From assembly GCF_012911865.1 (NCBI RefSeq), contig NZ_JAAXYH010000005.1, forward strand, positions 1-64,000: a stretch of DNA of 64,000 bases. The letters are read 5' to 3'. Each line of letters opens with the position of its first letter. Position 1 is the stretch's first letter. Shown here one piece after another: positions 38,716-46,350 of the stretch. The notes beneath the pieces are model-generated. The model made no database searches. It was not told the DNA's origin and saw only the letters and a program-made list of their open reading frames with translations. Position numbers and translations under genes: made by a program. Source of the DNA: Shewanella salipaludis. GTDB lineage: Bacteria > Pseudomonadota > Gammaproteobacteria > Enterobacterales > Shewanellaceae.

Positions 38716-39693
38716 ATGTCGCTTGAATTAGACCGCACCTTTTCCATCGCCCCCATGCTGGATTGGACCGACCGTCATTATCGTTATTTTGCGCGTCTTA
38801 TGTCGTCCAAGGCGCTGCTCTATACCGAGATGGTGACCACAGGTGCCATACTCCATGGGCGCGGCGACTATTTGGCCTATAACAGGGAGGAGCATCCACT
38901 GGCGCTGCAACTGGGTGGTTCCAACCCGGAAGATTTGGCCAAGTGTGCCGCCTTAGCGGCACAACGTGGCTACGATGAGGTCAACCTGAATGTGGGCTGC
39001 CCGTCGGACAGGGTGCAAAATGGCCGCTTCGGTGCCTGCCTGATGGCCGAGTCCGCCTTGGTGGCCGAATGTGTCGACGCCATGAAACAAGTGGTAGACA
39101 TTCCTGTGACAGTCAAGACGCGCATAGGCATAGACGAGCAGGACAGCTATGAGTTTCTCACCGACTTCATAGACACGGTGCAGGCCAAGGGCTGCAGCGC
39201 CTTCACCATACATGCGCGCAAGGCCTGGCTACAGGGCTTGAGTCCGAAGGAAAACCGCGAGATCCCGCCGCTGGATTACGCCAGGGTCTATCGACTCAAG
39301 CAAGACTATCCAGGGCTGAACATCAGTCTCAACGGCGGTATCACCAGCCTGGAGCAGGCCAAGACACACCTGACACACCTGGATGGCGTCATGGTGGGAC
39401 GCGAGGCCTATCAGAATCCCTACATGCTGGCCGAGGTCGACAGCCGGCTCTGTGGTTTGACGGCGCCGGCATTGAGCCGGGAAGAGGTTATCGACAAGAT
39501 GTTGCCCTATATCGAGGCCCATCTGGCGACAGGGGGCCGCCTGAATCATATCACACGCCATATTATCGGCCTGTTTCAGGGCTTACCCGGCTCCCGTGGC
39601 TGGCGTCGCTACCTGAGTGAAAATGCCCATAGACCCGGTGCCGACACCCGAGTAGTGCTGCAGGCGCTGCAGACAATGCAGGCCGGTATTTAG
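38716..39693 (+). CDS. dusA: tRNA-dihydrouridine(20/20a) synthase
   Basis: A 325-residue FMN enzyme that reduces U20 and U20a in the tRNA D-loop. [13 protein letters not shown] marks DusA, followed by N-V-G-C-P-S-D-R-V with the catalytic cysteine near residue 95 and K-T-R-I-G-I-D near 136. The ATG at 38716 was chosen at the start of homology; the frame stays open upstream. Confidence 0.95.
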   Translation: MSLELDRTFSIAPMLDWTDRHYRYFARLMSSKALLYTEMVTTGAILHGRGDYLAYNREEHPLALQLGGSNPEDLAKCAALAAQRGYDEVNLNVGCPSDRVQNGRFGACLMAESALVAECVDAMKQVVDIPVTVKTRIGIDEQDSYEFLTDFIDTVQAKGCSAFTIHARKAWLQGLSPKENREIPPLDYARVYRLKQDYPGLNISLNGGITSLEQAKTHLTHLDGVMVGREAYQNPYMLAEVDSRLCGLTAPALSREEVIDKMLPYIEAHLATGGRLNHITRHIIGLFQGLPGSRGWRRYLSENAHRPGADTRVVLQALQTMQAGI

Positions 39694-39727
39694 TCCAGTT
39701 CATGCCGCTAGAATACACTCCTATGTC

Positions 39728-39765
39728 TTGGTGAAAATAACTATTGCCTTGGTTATTTTCACCAA
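39728..39765. promoter_or_regulatory. 14-bp perfect inverted repeat, candidate activator site
   Basis: Arms TTGGTGAAAATAAC (39728-39741) and its exact complement (39752-39765) flank a 10-base centre. It lies about 140 bases before the inferred start of the sigma-54 promoter, a usual distance for an enhancer-binding activator. It has no T-run, so it is a poor terminator for dusA, although that role is not excluded. Confidence 0.5.
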
Positions 39766-39859
39766 TCCCTTACTCGCCCCGCGCTTACCTTTGCAACAGC
39801 AAGCCAATATCTTTATAAATTTAACCTTTATATTCAATTAACTATGCCGATGTTGAAAC

Positions 39860-39876
39860 TTGGCACGTCCCTTGTA
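39860..39876 (+). promoter_or_regulatory. Sigma-54 promoter of the PspC micro-operon
   Basis: TTGGCACG, TCCC, TTGTA matches the consensus TTGGCACR-N4-TTGCW in all defined positions but one (GT for GC at -12). Spacing between GG and GT is the required ten bases. As I recall it, E. coli pspA uses the same TTGT variant. Confidence 0.75.
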
Positions 39877-39919
39877 TTAGTCCTGGTGTCATTAGTTAAC
39901 AAGCGAAAGGGACGACATC

Positions 39920-40219
39920 ATGATTAACACAAATGTGAAGACAATACTGACAAGGGGTTTGCTGCTCGGCAGCATTGGCCTGGGTTTCGGGGCCAATGCC
40001 GAGGTTTTACAAGCCAACGAGCTGGTGAGCGCTGTGGAGCAAAATATGTCCGAGCAGGCACAGGAAATACTGACCGGCGCCAAACGCGAGCTGACCCTGT
40101 CACTGCGGACCCAGTTGGCCGAGAGCATCTATGATTTCAATCAGAATGCCGAGGCGAGTAAAGCGAGTGAGATGCCGCAATCCGAGACCCTGGCAGTCAA
40201 TGCCAAGCAGAAGGATTGA
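39920..40219 (+). CDS. Small exported protein of unknown function
   Basis: A 99-residue protein. Residues 1-28 look like a signal peptide (G-L-L-L-G-S-I-G-L-G-F-G-A-N-A before E-V-L-Q). The remaining 70 residues are hydrophilic and helical (L-V-S-A-V-E-Q-N-M-S-E-Q-A-Q-E-I-L, then R-E-L-T-L-S-L-R-T-Q-L-A-E-S), suggesting an amphipathic or coiled helix pair. No family is recognised. An AAAGGGA site precedes the ATG. First gene behind the sigma-54 promoter and two bases from the next, so it is probably part of a stress response with the PspC-domain protein. Confidence 0.65.
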   Translation: MINTNVKTILTRGLLLGSIGLGFGANAEVLQANELVSAVEQNMSEQAQEILTGAKRELTLSLRTQLAESIYDFNQNAEASKASEMPQSETLAVNAKQKD

Positions 40220-40221
40220 GT

Positions 40222-40332
40222 ATGTGGCAGGCACAGACGTTAGCGACCTTGCTACTGCTGCCGATGCTGGGATTTATCGTCGCATCCTGGTTGGTGTGTC
40301 GGCTGCAGTGGCATAAATTTTATGAAGACTAG
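40222..40332 (+). CDS. 36-residue single-pass membrane protein
   Basis: One hydrophobic helix (L-A-T-L-L-L-L-P-M-L-G-F-I-V-A-S-W-L-V-C) is followed by a short charged end (R-L-Q-W-H-K-F-Y-E-D). It resembles the N-terminal membrane segment of PspB but lacks PspB's cytoplasmic coiled coil. AAGGA lies six bases before the ATG, and it starts two bases after the stop of the preceding gene. Position between the exported protein and the PspC-domain gene makes it likely to be real despite its size. Confidence 0.55.
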   Translation: MWQAQTLATLLLLPMLGFIVASWLVCRLQWHKFYED

Positions 40333-40350
40333 GTCCGAATCGAGGTGGTT

Positions 40351-40551
40351 ATGAAATCGATCAAGAAACGTTTTGCAGATAAACAACGCCTGGTGTGCGG
40401 TGTCGCCGCCGGCATGGCGACCCAGTTTGGTTGGTCATGCTTCTGGACCCGATGTGCCTGGCTGGGGGCCCTATTGATTAATCCCGGCCTGAGTCTGCTG
40501 GTGTATTTTGTCCTGGCGCTGCTGGTGTCTGATTGGAAACAGCGCATTTAA
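40351..40551 (+). CDS. PspC-domain membrane protein
   Basis: A 66-residue protein with the PspC domain pattern: a basic start (K-S-I-K-K-R-F-A-D-K-Q-R), then L-V-C-G-V-A-A-G-M-A-T-Q-F-G-W, W-T-R-C-A-W and a second helix ending Y-F-V-L-A-L-L-V. It lacks the C-terminal periplasmic domain of full PspC (about 120 residues), so it is a domain-only version. GAGG lies five bases before the ATG. pspA, pspB and pspF are not nearby. Likely an envelope-stress component under sigma-54 control. Confidence 0.75.
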   Translation: MKSIKKRFADKQRLVCGVAAGMATQFGWSCFWTRCAWLGALLINPGLSLLVYFVLALLVSDWKQRI

Positions 40552-40623
40552 TCTCGCAGCCAAGGGCTGAACTCGGGCGTCACTGCTCATCTGGGGATAG
40601 GATCGGGATTTTACGTCCTGTAC

Positions 40624-40662
40624 GCCTCGGAGCCAGCCACAGGGACCGGCTCCTACATGCCG
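40624..40662. repeat. REP-like palindrome
   Basis: GGAGCC and GGCTCC arms flank a 13-base centre, within a sequence of the extragenic TGTAGGAGCCGG type. A related palindrome with AGGAGC/GCTCCT arms lies at about 33618-33636 in another spacer, suggesting a dispersed family. Confidence 0.4.
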
Positions 40663-40677
40663 CAACAGTGAGTACTA

Positions 40678-41415
40678 CTATTTACTGAGGAAGGCCTGAA
40701 ATCTGGCTTTGGCCTCATCACTGCCCAGACGAATACCGAACTCTTCCAACTCCTGATGCATCTGATGTTGTACCCTGTGCTTATGGGGCCGCATCAACTG
40801 ACGGGTGGCCTGTAATGCCTGTGGTGGTTGAGCCGCCAACCTCTTCGCCTTATCCAGGGCATGTGCCAGCAAGGCATCCGGCGCGACCAGGGCATTGACC
40901 AGCCTGAGTTCATGGGCCGTATTGGCATCGAAGCTTTCTCCCAGCAACAGCAGCTCGGCCGCTTTCTGGTAGCCTACGAGTTCGGGCAGCAACAGGCTGG
41001 CGCCGGCTTCGGGCACCAGGGCGAGGTTCACGAAGGGCAATTGGAATTGCGCCGTCTCATCGGCATATACCAGATCGCAGTGCAGCAGCAGGGTAGTGCC
41101 TATGCCTACCGCGGCGCCCGAAACGGCGGCGACCAAAGGCTTTTTCAGCTCGAGTAAGCAAAATAAGAAACGCACGGCGGGATGGTTGGGACCTAAGTCG
41201 CTATTTTTTAAAAAGTCTGCAACATCGTTGCCCGAAGTGAAGCAATTCTGTTGGCCGTGGATCATAAAGGCGCGAATGTCGTTGTCTGCCTCGCCTGCGA
41301 TCAGGTATTCTGTCAGCTGCTTATACATATCGAGATCGAGTGCGTTACGTTTATCCGGGCGGTTGAAGCTGATGATACGCACGCCCTGATCATCCTGAAC
41401 CTGTATATGACTCAT
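40678..41415 (-). CDS. Enoyl-CoA hydratase/isomerase family protein
   Basis: A 245-residue crotonase-fold protein. The oxyanion-hole segments are N-R-P-D-K-R-N-A-L-D near residue 18 and A-A-V-S-G-A-A-V-G-I-G-T-T-L-L near 95. L-V-P-E-A-G-A-S-L-L occupies the position where hydratases have a glutamate. Substrate not predictable: the family includes hydratases, isomerases and thioesterases. Divergent from the copper chaperone gene. Confidence 0.85.
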   Translation of the reverse strand: MSHIQVQDDQGVRIISFNRPDKRNALDLDMYKQLTEYLIAGEADNDIRAFMIHGQQNCFTSGNDVADFLKNSDLGPNHPAVRFLFCLLELKKPLVAAVSGAAVGIGTTLLLHCDLVYADETAQFQLPFVNLALVPEAGASLLLPELVGYQKAAELLLLGESFDANTAHELRLVNALVAPDALLAHALDKAKRLAAQPPQALQATRQLMRPHKHRVQHQMHQELEEFGIRLGSDEAKARFQAFLSK

Positions 41416-41444
41416 TCGTTTTTCCTCATACGAATTGGGGTTAC

Positions 41445-41924
41445 ATGGAGTTTAAGACATTGAGACCAATATTCAAACAGATGTTTAAGTTCGCTGCCTT
41501 GTCCTGTCTGTCATTTCCCGTTTTAGCCGACATCACTCTGGTCGAAGGTCATATCCGCGCCATGCCGGCCAGTGTGCCTAACAGCGCCGCCTACCTGACC
41601 TTGGCTAATGACACAGATCGGGCGGTACGCTTGGTGGGCATCAGGACAGATATTGCGCGGGAGGCGCAATTGCATACGCTCATCGAGGAGCAAGGCATGG
41701 TGAAAATGCGCAGCGTCGATGGATTCGAGATCCCCGCCCATGGCACCTTGGTGTTGAGTCCGTCGGGTAGCCACATAATGCTGCTTGGCCTCAAGGCGCT
41801 GTTGGCGGTGGCTCAAGAGGTCAGGCTGGAGCTCATATTGGAGCCGGGTGAGCCGGTTAGCGTGACTCTGCCCGTGTTGAAACAGGCTGATGCAGCCATG
41901 CAGCATGAGCATCACCATCATTAA
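41445..41924 (+). CDS. PCu(A)C-type periplasmic copper chaperone
   Basis: A 159-residue exported protein with the full copper motif H-x10-M-x21-H-x-M (H-T-L-I-E..., V-K-M, S-H-I-M). A His-rich tail (M-Q-H-E-H-H-H-H) adds further metal ligands. PCu(A)C proteins deliver Cu(I) to the CuA site of cytochrome oxidase. The signal peptide ends near residue 29 (F-P-V-L-A). No Sco gene is adjacent. Followed 12 bases later by the DUF2333 gene. Confidence 0.9.
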   Translation: MEFKTLRPIFKQMFKFAALSCLSFPVLADITLVEGHIRAMPASVPNSAAYLTLANDTDRAVRLVGIRTDIAREAQLHTLIEEQGMVKMRSVDGFEIPAHGTLVLSPSGSHIMLLGLKALLAVAQEVRLELILEPGEPVSVTLPVLKQADAAMQHEHHHH

Positions 41925-41936
41925 GGAGTGCATTAG

Positions 41937-42908
41937 ATGCAAATGACATGGAAAAAACTGCTTGGACTGACGGCGTTGTTATTGCTGTGTTTCTACATTA
42001 TTTCTGTCTGGTGGAGCGTCGAGCCGGATGCGCTTACCCCGCAACAGCTGGTTCAGGATGAGGGCAAGCCGATCGTCGGTTACGCCACCACCAGTTCTCT
42101 GATTGTGACACTGGAAACCCTGCTGGATAAGCAGGGCGGCTGGTTATCCAACGATGTCATCCCCCCGTCCCTGATGATGGATAATATGCCGGCGTTCGAA
42201 TTCGGCGCACTGGAGCAGGCCAGGGATCTGGCGCTGATCATGCGCAACGAGTTCAGCCGTTCCCAGTCCCAGTCCACTGCGGATAAAGACTTGCCCGCGG
42301 CCCAGGCCAAACTGAACATAGATCATACCAGCTGGTTGGTGCCCAGTGCCGAGAGCGAGTACCGCGAAGCCATTAAGCTGTTGAAGTTGTATCGTGCCAG
42401 GATCAGCGATATCAACCACCCAGATGCCCAATTTTATGCCCGTGCCGACAACCTCAACGAATGGCTCAAGGAAGTTCAGAAGCGCTTGGGCAGCATGTCA
42501 CAACGTCTGTCCGCCAGCGTAGGTCAGGAAAGGTTGAACACGGACTTGTCCGGTGACAGCGCAGCGCGCCAATCTACCCCAGGGATGGCGAGCAGCCAGA
42601 TAAAGACCAGTTGGTGGCAGATAGATGACGTCTTCTACGAGAGTCGTGGTGCCTCCTGGGCGCTGCTCAACTTCATGCGCGCCATAGAAATTGATTTTGC
42701 CGAAGTGTTGAAAAAGAAGAATGCCGAGGTCAGTTTGCGACAAATCATTCGTGAGCTTGAGGCGACCCAACAAACAGTCTGGAGTCCCATCATACTCAAC
42801 GGAAGCGGCTTTGGCTTTGTCGCCAACCATTCATTGGTCATGGCTAATTACGTGTCCCGGGCGAATGCCGCGGTGATTGATTTAACTAACTTGCTATCTC
42901 AAGGTTAA
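41937..42908 (+). CDS. DUF2333 inner-membrane protein
   Basis: A 323-residue protein with one N-terminal helix (about 8-26) and a large, probably periplasmic, helical domain. The G-G-W-L-S-N-D-V-I-P-P motif near residue 60 marks the family. AAGGAG precedes the ATG. Next to an outer-membrane barrel gene (two bases downstream), so probably cotranscribed. Function unknown. Confidence 0.85.
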   Translation: MQMTWKKLLGLTALLLLCFYIISVWWSVEPDALTPQQLVQDEGKPIVGYATTSSLIVTLETLLDKQGGWLSNDVIPPSLMMDNMPAFEFGALEQARDLALIMRNEFSRSQSQSTADKDLPAAQAKLNIDHTSWLVPSAESEYREAIKLLKLYRARISDINHPDAQFYARADNLNEWLKEVQKRLGSMSQRLSASVGQERLNTDLSGDSAARQSTPGMASSQIKTSWWQIDDVFYESRGASWALLNFMRAIEIDFAEVLKKKNAEVSLRQIIRELEATQQTVWSPIILNGSGFGFVANHSLVMANYVSRANAAVIDLTNLLSQG

Positions 42909-42910
42909 TT

Positions 42911-43645
42911 ATGAAAAAAACATTCCTTGCCGCTGCTTTGCTGAGTTCTTTTGCGGCCACTTCCATTCAGGCCGCCACCCTGGTTGGCTTTAAAGTCGGC
43001 GGCGATTATTGGCATGCAGATGCCAGTGGCAGTTTCTCGGCAGACAACGGCCAGCAGCAGGAGTTTGCCTACGACTCATCGGCTCAGGGCAGTGTCTGGA
43101 TCGCGGTCGAGCATCCGCTTCCCTTCATTCCCAATGCCATGATCCGTGAGAACCGCGTGGAAGAAAAAGGCCTGATGTCCGGTGCCGATTTCATGTTTAA
43201 TGGCGACAGCTTCAGCGGCGATGTCAGGGCCAACACAGATCTGAGCAACACAGATTTTGTCTTGTACTATGAGTTGCTGGACAATGATTTGGTGTCTCTG
43301 GATCTGGGCGCGGCCTACAAGCTGATGCATGGCGCTATTCGTGTGGAAAACAGCCATCCGCAAGAGAAGGACATAGACAGCGGTGTGACCATGGGCTACG
43401 CCAGCGCTAAGGTGGGCATCCCTGGCATGGGGCTGTACGGCTTTGCCGATGTGCTGAGCGGGCTGAACGAGTCCAGCGTTTATGATTATGCCGTCGGTCT
43501 GGGATGGGAATTCGATGGTCTGGCGCTGGATTATCGTGTGCGTGCCGGCTACCGCGACTTCAACTTCGACGTCAATGGCTTCTCTGGCATCAGTGCCAAC
43601 ATGAAGTTCGATGGCTACTTTGCCGGTTTGGAAATTGCCTTCTAA
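42911..43645 (+). CDS. TIGR04219-type outer-membrane beta-barrel protein
   Basis: A 244-residue protein: signal peptide (ending I-Q-A, residue 20), then V-G-F-K-V-G-G-D-Y-W and alternating strands ending F-A-G-L-E-I-A-F with the C-terminal phenylalanine required by the BAM machinery. Tight spacing after DUF2333 suggests a common envelope role. Confidence 0.85.
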   Translation: MKKTFLAAALLSSFAATSIQAATLVGFKVGGDYWHADASGSFSADNGQQQEFAYDSSAQGSVWIAVEHPLPFIPNAMIRENRVEEKGLMSGADFMFNGDSFSGDVRANTDLSNTDFVLYYELLDNDLVSLDLGAAYKLMHGAIRVENSHPQEKDIDSGVTMGYASAKVGIPGMGLYGFADVLSGLNESSVYDYAVGLGWEFDGLALDYRVRAGYRDFNFDVNGFSGISANMKFDGYFAGLEIAF

Positions 43646-43659
43646 CCGAATCCGAGCCC

Positions 43660-43688
43660 AAAAAAACCGCCATTCAGGCGGTTTTTTT
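43660..43688. terminator. Bidirectional terminator barrel gene / tolC
   Basis: The stem AAAAAAACCGCC-type (CCGCC/GGCGG core with seven A and T residues) with loop ATTCA lies between convergent genes. Confidence 0.9.
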
Positions 43689-43706
43689 ATGGGCATAGCA
43701 GAGCAG

Positions 43707-45023
43707 TTACATCTTCTCTGTCGTCTTCAGACCGTTATTGATCGCCAGTACGTCATCTTCATTCAGGGTGCCGGCGGCTTGTTTCAGCGCCATGATAGAA
43801 TTGATGTAACCGTAGCGGGCATCCGACAGCTTGCGCTTGGAGTCGTACAGGTCACGGGTGCGGTTCAGCACGTCGACTATGGTACGGGTACCGACTTCGA
43901 AGCCTGCCTGAGTAGCCTTCAGTGCGCTCTCGGAGGAGACCACAGACTGCTCGTAGGCACGGATCGAGCTGATGGAGGCACCGACGTTATTGAAGTTGTT
44001 GCGTACATCCTTCACTACCCGGCGATGGATCTGCTCCAGCTTTTCACTCGCTTCAACATATTGATATTGCGCCTGGTTGACTTGAGAACTGACCTTGAAA
44101 CCCTGGAAAATAGGGATACTCAGCGTCACCCCTATGCTGGAGTTGTCGAAGTCAGGATCATCGACGTTGCCCGTCTTCTGTTCTATGCCCTTGCTGTAGC
44201 CGGCATTCAAGCTCAATGACGGCATATGGCCGGCCTTGTACAAGGTAATGGTTTCCTGGGCGATATCCTTGGCGATGCGCTGGGCCATCAGATCCAGGCT
44301 GCTGGTTTCGGCTATCTTAATCCAATCGGATGAGGCCGCCGGTGCCGGCGTACCGGCGGAGAAACGTTGGGTATCCAGTATGTCTATGTTCTGGTGATCT
44401 ATGCCGGTGATTTCCCGCAGCGCTTCGTAGCTGTTGAGCAGGGTGTTTTCCGCCAGGATTTCTGCCGCCGAGGCTAAGTCGTATTGCGCCTGTGCCTCAT
44501 GTACATCTGTGATCGCGGTCAAGCCTACGGCAAATCTTTGCTTGGTTTGTTCCAGCTGGCGTTCGATGGCGCGTTTCTCGGCACCCTGAAACTCATAGTT
44601 GTCTTTGGCCGTCAGCACATCGAAGTAGGCCGAAGTGACGCGTATGATGACATTCTGCAGCACAGAGGCATAGGCAGAATCTGCCTGGGAGGCGGCCTTC
44701 TCGGCCAGGGATAAACCGACCCAGGCGCTGTGATCATAGATGATCTGATCCAGGTTCACTCTGCCGGTCACACCGCTGGTGTCTTTTCCGGGGTCTTTCC
44801 AGGCCTTGTCGTAACCCACGCTGGCGCTGATGGTTGGCAGCAGTGGCGCGCGGTTTTCTTCGATACTTTCGTACAAGGCATCACGCTGGGCCTTGGCTTG
44901 TAGCAGGACAGGGTCGTTGGTCAGGGCTTGCTGGTAAATCTGCAATAAATCGTCGGCTTGTACTGCAGAGGCTGAGGCAGCCAGAGTGAGTGCTGCACAT
45001 AAAGTACGGATCTTGAATTTCAT
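43707..45023 (-). CDS. tolC: Outer-membrane channel protein TolC
   Basis: A 438-residue trimeric channel used by tripartite efflux pumps and type I secretion. The signal peptide ends A-S-A-V-Q-A near residue 23. Two OEP repeats follow, with the D-L-L-Q-I-Y-Q-Q-A-L-x-N-D-P start. Divergent from nudF, as in E. coli. Confidence 0.95.
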   Translation of the reverse strand: MKFKIRTLCAALTLAASASAVQADDLLQIYQQALTNDPVLLQAKAQRDALYESIEENRAPLLPTISASVGYDKAWKDPGKDTSGVTGRVNLDQIIYDHSAWVGLSLAEKAASQADSAYASVLQNVIIRVTSAYFDVLTAKDNYEFQGAEKRAIERQLEQTKQRFAVGLTAITDVHEAQAQYDLASAAEILAENTLLNSYEALREITGIDHQNIDILDTQRFSAGTPAPAASSDWIKIAETSSLDLMAQRIAKDIAQETITLYKAGHMPSLSLNAGYSKGIEQKTGNVDDPDFDNSSIGVTLSIPIFQGFKVSSQVNQAQYQYVEASEKLEQIHRRVVKDVRNNFNNVGASISSIRAYEQSVVSSESALKATQAGFEVGTRTIVDVLNRTRDLYDSKRKLSDARYGYINSIMALKQAAGTLNEDDVLAINNGLKTTEKM

Positions 45024-45152
45024 TTGCTGTCCTTATTAGACAAAATCCCCCGCTGGAGGAACATGTTAACTTCGTAAGACTAAGTAATGCCTTTACCAAG
45101 GCGGTTTGCGCTTCCCGACGCTTCCCGATACAGCTATAACTTGACGAGCGGT

Positions 45153-45182
45153 ATAGTAAAAAAACTCGGCTTTTCAAGTCAA
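45153..45182 (-). promoter_or_regulatory. tolC promoter
   Basis: On the minus strand TTGACT (45177-45182), 18 bases, then TACTAT (45153-45158). It gives a leader of about 120 bases. Confidence 0.6.
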
Positions 45183-45206
45183 CTCGGAAGTGTAACAGAT
45201 TTTATT

Positions 45207-45235
45207 TTAACTATGTGGCAAATTCCTTTGATAAT
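45207..45235 (+). promoter_or_regulatory. nudF promoter
   Basis: TTAACT (45207-45212), 17 bases, GATAAT (45230-45235). Transcription would start near 45242, so a GTG start at 45215 is excluded for nudF. Confidence 0.45.
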
Positions 45236-45252
45236 AGAGAGGAATTTACACC

Positions 45253-45279
45253 ATGGGATGGGACGATGAAATTGATTAA
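45253..45279 (+). other. Eight-codon frame overlapping the nudF start
   Basis: ATG at 45253 opens M-G-W-D-D-E-I-D, then TAA at 45277. It overlaps the nudF ATG (45266) in another frame. GAGAGGA lies nine bases upstream, a better ribosome-binding site than that of nudF itself. It may couple or slow nudF initiation. The site may be partly outside the transcript. Confidence 0.3.
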
Positions 45280-45877
45280 ATTCACCAAAAATGATGTGCA
45301 AGTCCTGGGCAAAGAGTCCCTCTATCAGGGCTTCTTCAGCCTGGAGGCTTACAGCTTCAAACATAGACTCTTCGCCGGTGGCTGGAGTGAGGTGGTGACC
45401 CGCGAAGTGTTCGAACGCGGTCATGCCGTGGTGGTCTTACCCTACGACGCCAGCACAGATCAGGTGGTGTTGATAGAGCAAGTGCGCCTGCCGGCCCTGG
45501 CGACCTCTGAATCCCCCTGGCTGCTGGAGCTGGTCGCCGGCATGATAGCCCCGGGGGAGGCGCCGGAGGAGGTGGCGCACAGGGAATTGCTGGAGGAGAC
45601 AGGCCTGACGGCAACCGGGATGCGCGAAGTGAATAGCTATCTTGCCAGTCCGGGCGGCACCTCGGAGCGATTCTATTTCTATCTGGCCAGTATCGACGCG
45701 ACTCAGGCCGCCGGGCTGCATGGCCTCAAGGAGGAACATGAAGACATCAGAGTACATGTGCTCAGCCGTGAGCAAGCGTATACTAAGGTGGAAACCGGCG
45801 AGATAGACAACGCCTCTACCGTGATAGGGCTGCAATGGCTCGAGTTGCATCATCGCCAATTAATTCCAAGCCGTTAA
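45266..45877 (+). CDS. nudF: ADP-ribose pyrophosphatase
   Basis: A 203-residue Nudix hydrolase cleaving ADP-ribose to AMP and ribose-5-P. The Nudix box is in G-E-A-P-E-E-V-A-H-R-E-L-L-E-E-T-G-L near residue 100. ATG 45266 (M-K-L-I-K-F) agrees with the inferred transcript start; upstream codons lie within the promoter. An eight-codon frame (45253-45279) overlaps the start. Heads the run nudF-yqiB-cpdA-yqiA-parE seen in E. coli. Confidence 0.92.
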   Translation: MKLIKFTKNDVQVLGKESLYQGFFSLEAYSFKHRLFAGGWSEVVTREVFERGHAVVVLPYDASTDQVVLIEQVRLPALATSESPWLLELVAGMIAPGEAPEEVAHRELLEETGLTATGMREVNSYLASPGGTSERFYFYLASIDATQAAGLHGLKEEHEDIRVHVLSREQAYTKVETGEIDNASTVIGLQWLELHHRQLIPSR

Positions 45878-45897
45878 CTTGAAGGGGAAAGCCTGAG

Positions 45898-46335
45898 GTG
45901 ACTAAGTCGATATCCCGACATAAACCCAGATACCAGCCCAATGTGAGCGATTTCCTGGCGCTATGCGGTCGCAATTATGGCCACATTTTGAAGTGGCTGC
46001 CGCTGCAGCTGAGCCTGGATTCCCCTTGCATGGTCGAGGGGGCGTTCGGGGTGCTTATGGTGCGAGTGCTGGAAAATACCAAATATACTCAACTGGTTGA
46101 AATATCCAGGCAACTGCCTGATTCGGCATTTTTCGCGCCCCCAAGAGTGCAGGTGAGAGTCTACCACGATGCCAAATTGGCAGAAGTGTTAACTGGTCAA
46201 CAGATTTACCTCCTGCGGCCGGTGTATGATTACCCCAATCAACATATGCATCACAGCGATGAAAAGTACCGGGTCAACGCCTTCCTGGAAGAGTTATTGA
46301 AGATAGGTTGTCGACCCCGTGTTTGCCAGTCTTAA
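45898..46335 (+). CDS. yqiB: DUF1249 protein (YqiB)
   Basis: A 145-residue cytosolic protein: F-L-A-L-C-G-R-N-Y near residue 20, V-R-V-Y-H-D-A-K-L-A-E-V, and Y-P-N-Q-x-M-H-H-x-D-E-K-Y-R-V-N-x-F-L-x-E-L-L. GTG start. Function unknown; conserved between nudF and cpdA. Confidence 0.9.
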   Translation: MTKSISRHKPRYQPNVSDFLALCGRNYGHILKWLPLQLSLDSPCMVEGAFGVLMVRVLENTKYTQLVEISRQLPDSAFFAPPRVQVRVYHDAKLAEVLTGQQIYLLRPVYDYPNQHMHHSDEKYRVNAFLEELLKIGCRPRVCQS

Positions 46336-46350
46336 CCTTGGGTAATCAAT

